DNA from: Candidatus Methanofastidiosia archaeon
Lineage (GTDB): Archaea; Methanobacteriota_B; Thermococci; Methanofastidiosales; NM3
Length of the DNA stretch: 5,900 bases
Assembly (NCBI GenBank): GCA_020854925.1
Contig: JAHKLV010000246.1
Span: 1-5,900 of the forward strand
Direction of reading: 5' to 3'
Below, in pieces: positions 5,623 to 5,900 of this stretch. Made by a program: the position numbers and the translations under genes. Position 1 is the first letter of the stretch, and each line of letters opens with the position of its first letter. The notes under the pieces are model-generated. The model made no database searches, had not been told where the DNA came from, and saw only the letters and a list, made by a program, of their open reading frames with translations.

Positions 5623-5900
5623 CGCTCCACCCCCTGCAGCTGTCCGTCATCCCGGTCCCCCATGCCTTCGGGAAAGATCTTTCCCGGATTCATGAGACCG
5701 CGCGGGTCAAAGACCTATTTAAGCCGCCACATGAGTCCAAGGCCAGCGCCGTGTTCGACGGGGGTGAGGTGGCGCAGGCGGACACCGTCGCCGATGTAGC
5801 TTGACATGGTGCCACCGAGGTCAAGGGCGGCAAGGCTCATCTCATCCACGAAGCGGTAGAACGCCTGCACCGACGCCGGGTCGTGGTCGTCGACCGACAC
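5619..5900 (-). CDS. FAD-linked oxidase (GlcD-like), C-terminal part, interrupted by in-frame TAG
   Basis: This is the C-terminal end of a flavoprotein of the GlcD / D-lactate dehydrogenase type, which oxidises 2-hydroxyacids with FAD. The gene starts outside the window. Visible family features are AFYRFVDEMSLAALDLGGT, the terminal helix GLGLMWRLK, and the signature VFDPRGLMNPGKIFP. An in-frame TAG at 5717-5715 falls between LMWRLK and VFDPRG, exactly inside this normally continuous block. The frame then runs 31 more codons to a TGA at 5621-5619 that overlaps the GTG of the iron-sulfur subunit. The gene was therefore clearly built to extend to 5619. Stopping at the TAG would remove the conserved NPGK tail. 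The usual GEHG motif after GGT is replaced by SSYIGDG. Read-through, a pseudogene or a base error are all possible. Family assignment is firm, functional state is not. Confidence 0.75.
5628..5634 (-). promoter_or_regulatory. ribosome-binding site of the iron-sulfur subunit gene
   Basis: On the minus strand GGGGGTG (one mismatch to GGAGGTG) ends five bases before the GTG at 5622 and lies within the last codons of the FAD-linked oxidase. With the GTGA stop/start overlap it supports the GTG start and coupled translation of the two subunits. No in-frame ATG occurs near this point, so the alternatives are poor. Confidence 0.55.
5669..5686 (-). repeat. 18-base perfect palindrome (potential hairpin) downstream of the amber codon
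   Basis: CGGGAAAGATCTTTCCCG is its own reverse complement. As RNA it can form a 7-bp stem with a GATC tetraloop, beginning 28 bases after the in-frame TAG. The bases also encode PGKIFP of the flavoprotein signature, so the symmetry may be a by-product of codon choice. A perfect 18-base palindrome is expected about 0.02 times in random sequence of this length. Confidence 0.6.
5715..5717 (-). other. in-frame amber (TAG) codon inside the FAD-linked oxidase
   Basis: On the minus strand the codons read CTT AAA TAG GTC TTT GAC CCG. The TAG takes a position that in GlcD-type proteins is usually a variable polar or charged residue (Q, K, R, A) between the terminal helix and the FDPxGLxNPGK motif. 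CAG, AAG or GAG would each need only one base change to give TAG. The codon's existence is direct. How it is read is unknown. Confidence 0.85.

Noticed and set aside
5619..5714. Treating the 96 bases after the internal TAG as an untranslated spacer
   Set aside because: The bases encode VFDPRGLMNPGKIFP in the same frame and end in a TGA overlapping the next start, so this is coding sequence of the flavoprotein gene.
4630..5799. Long open frame (389 codons) on the plus strand opposite the iron-sulfur and flavoprotein genes
   Set aside because: It is antisense to two genes with clear family motifs. Its translation has no recognisable domain and a skewed composition, as expected from a stop-poor complementary frame in GC-rich DNA.
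1..5900. tRNA/rRNA genes, CRISPR arrays, insertion sequences, attachment sites
   Set aside because: I saw no tRNA-like cloverleaf, no regularly spaced direct repeats, no transposase motif and no terminal inverted repeats. Nearly all the window is covered by recognisable coding sequence.

Overview
The window is a compact, GC-rich stretch that most probably comes from a euryarchaeal, methanogen-type genome. This is an inference from several signs. The ribosome-binding sites are of the GGTGAT / GGAGGTGA type, and there are TATA-like boxes and T-tract terminators. The sensor kinase has a seven-helix membrane domain of a kind common in methanogens. A glycolate/lactate-oxidase-like flavoprotein is paired with an HdrD/GlcF-like iron-sulfur protein. 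No methanogenesis marker gene lies in the window, so Methanomicrobiales and Methanomassiliicoccales cannot be told apart here, and a non-methanogenic archaeon remains possible.

Layout. Bases 1-584 (+) hold the C-terminal part of a TldD/PmbA-family protease-like protein. A hairpin plus T-rich run (596-621) separates it from a 7TM-PAS sensor histidine kinase (654-2333, +). Everything after that is on the minus strand and, read 5' to 3', runs from the right edge leftwards: the C-terminus of an FAD-linked oxidase (5900-5619), a two-cluster CCG-domain iron-sulfur protein (5622-4477), a full-length NfeD membrane serine protease (4453-3086) and a stomatin-like slipin (3093-2323). The slipin and kinase genes converge and overlap by 11 bases. 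There is no gene-free stretch longer than about 70 bases.

How the genes work together. The oxidase and iron-sulfur protein overlap by four bases (GTGA) and look like subunits of one membrane-associated or soluble 2-hydroxyacid-type dehydrogenase that passes electrons from FAD through 4Fe-4S clusters to a CCG-domain acceptor site. The NfeD protease and the slipin overlap by eight bases and form the classic protease/substrate-scaffold pair known from Pyrococcus horikoshii. NfeD keeps the Ser-Lys dyad, and the slipin keeps the hydrophobic C-terminal segment that such proteases cleave. A TATA-like box over the iron-sulfur gene's stop may give nfeD-slipin its own, nearly leaderless, transcript.

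The most unusual point is an in-frame TAG (5717-5715) in the FAD-linked oxidase. It lies just before the conserved FDPxGLMNPGK motif, and the reading frame then continues intact to a TGA overlapping the next gene's start. An 18-base perfect palindrome lies 28 bases downstream of the TAG. Amber read-through (for example pyrrolysine), a recent nonsense mutation and a sequencing error are the competing explanations. TAG is also the ordinary terminator of three other genes here, which argues against a wholesale reassignment.
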